A DNA stretch of 5,308 nucleotides, from positions 1 to 5,308 of the forward strand of contig JBEKXU010000058.1 in assembly GCA_049511715.1 (NCBI GenBank). Reading direction: 5' to 3'. Below the pieces are notes generated by a model, which was not told the origin of the DNA, ran no database searches, and saw only the letters and a list, made by a program, of their open reading frames with translations. This document shows positions 5,289 through 5,308 of this stretch, piece after piece (within the stretch, counting starts at the first letter, position 1; each line of letters begins with the position of its first letter). The translations under genes and the position numbers were made by a program. This DNA comes from JBEKHT01 sp049511715. GTDB taxonomy: Bacteria > Chloroflexota > Anaerolineae > Anaerolineales > RBG-16-64-43.

Positions 5289-5308
5289 ATGACCGATCCG
5301 AGTATGAC
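5289..5308 (+). CDS. Start of an unidentified gene (partial)
   Basis: Only MTDPSM and two further bases are visible before the window ends. The start is supported by AAAGGAGG at 5-nt spacing. The visible residues do not identify a family. A TTGACA at 5225-5230 lies about 59 bp upstream, but there is no -10 box at the right distance. The product must be read from the adjacent sequence. Confidence 0.65.

Overview
The window looks like a stretch of a GC-rich bacterial chromosome with low gene density. Only about half of it can be assigned to genes or gene remnants. I see no rRNA, tRNA, CRISPR array or phage module. The best taxonomic hint is the gene at 1709-3019. It combines an N-terminal TPR-like segment, one membrane helix, a Pro/Thr linker, a LysM domain and an L,D-transpeptidase domain with an S-Y-G-C-I active site. 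I associate that arrangement with Chloroflexota (Anaerolineae-like lineages), and the small two-ACT-domain protein and the DUF3795 protein fit the same setting. This is recollection of family features, not a search result.

Layout, left to right. (1) 3-122 (+) is the last 39 codons of an IS630-family transposase. Its TAG stop overlaps the TAG stop of the convergent gene beside it, inside one CTAG. (2) 119-397 (-) is a 92-residue protein of unknown function with a very good ribosome binding site. (3) 647-1063 (-) is a gene for a two-ACT-domain protein that is interrupted in frame by a TAA at 761-763. The reading frame continues beyond the stop with good ACT-domain sequence, so a conserved Tyr codon appears to have become a stop. 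(4) 1064-1708 is a divergent intergenic region with several short dyads and a possible -10 box. (5) 1709-3019 (+) is the membrane-anchored LysM/L,D-transpeptidase. (6) 3020-3910 lies between convergent genes. It has no convincing intact gene, but it holds several dyad symmetries and a short ACT-like reading frame that may be a gene relic. (7) 3911-4408 (-) is a cysteine-rich DUF3795 protein. (8) 4409-5288 is a long divergent region with a cluster of CTAG sites, an 8-bp inverted repeat and a terminator-like hairpin at 4881-4936. (9) 5289-5308 (+) is the first few codons of a gene with a near-perfect Shine-Dalgarno sequence.

The genes do not form an operon or an obvious pathway. Their orientations alternate (+ - - + - +), so most are probably transcribed singly. 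I do not see an undescribed multi-gene system. The points most worth checking are the in-frame nonsense codon in the ACT gene, the transposase/neighbour stop-codon junction at CTAG, the unusual transpeptidase active site, and the two 0.9-kb gene-poor regions.
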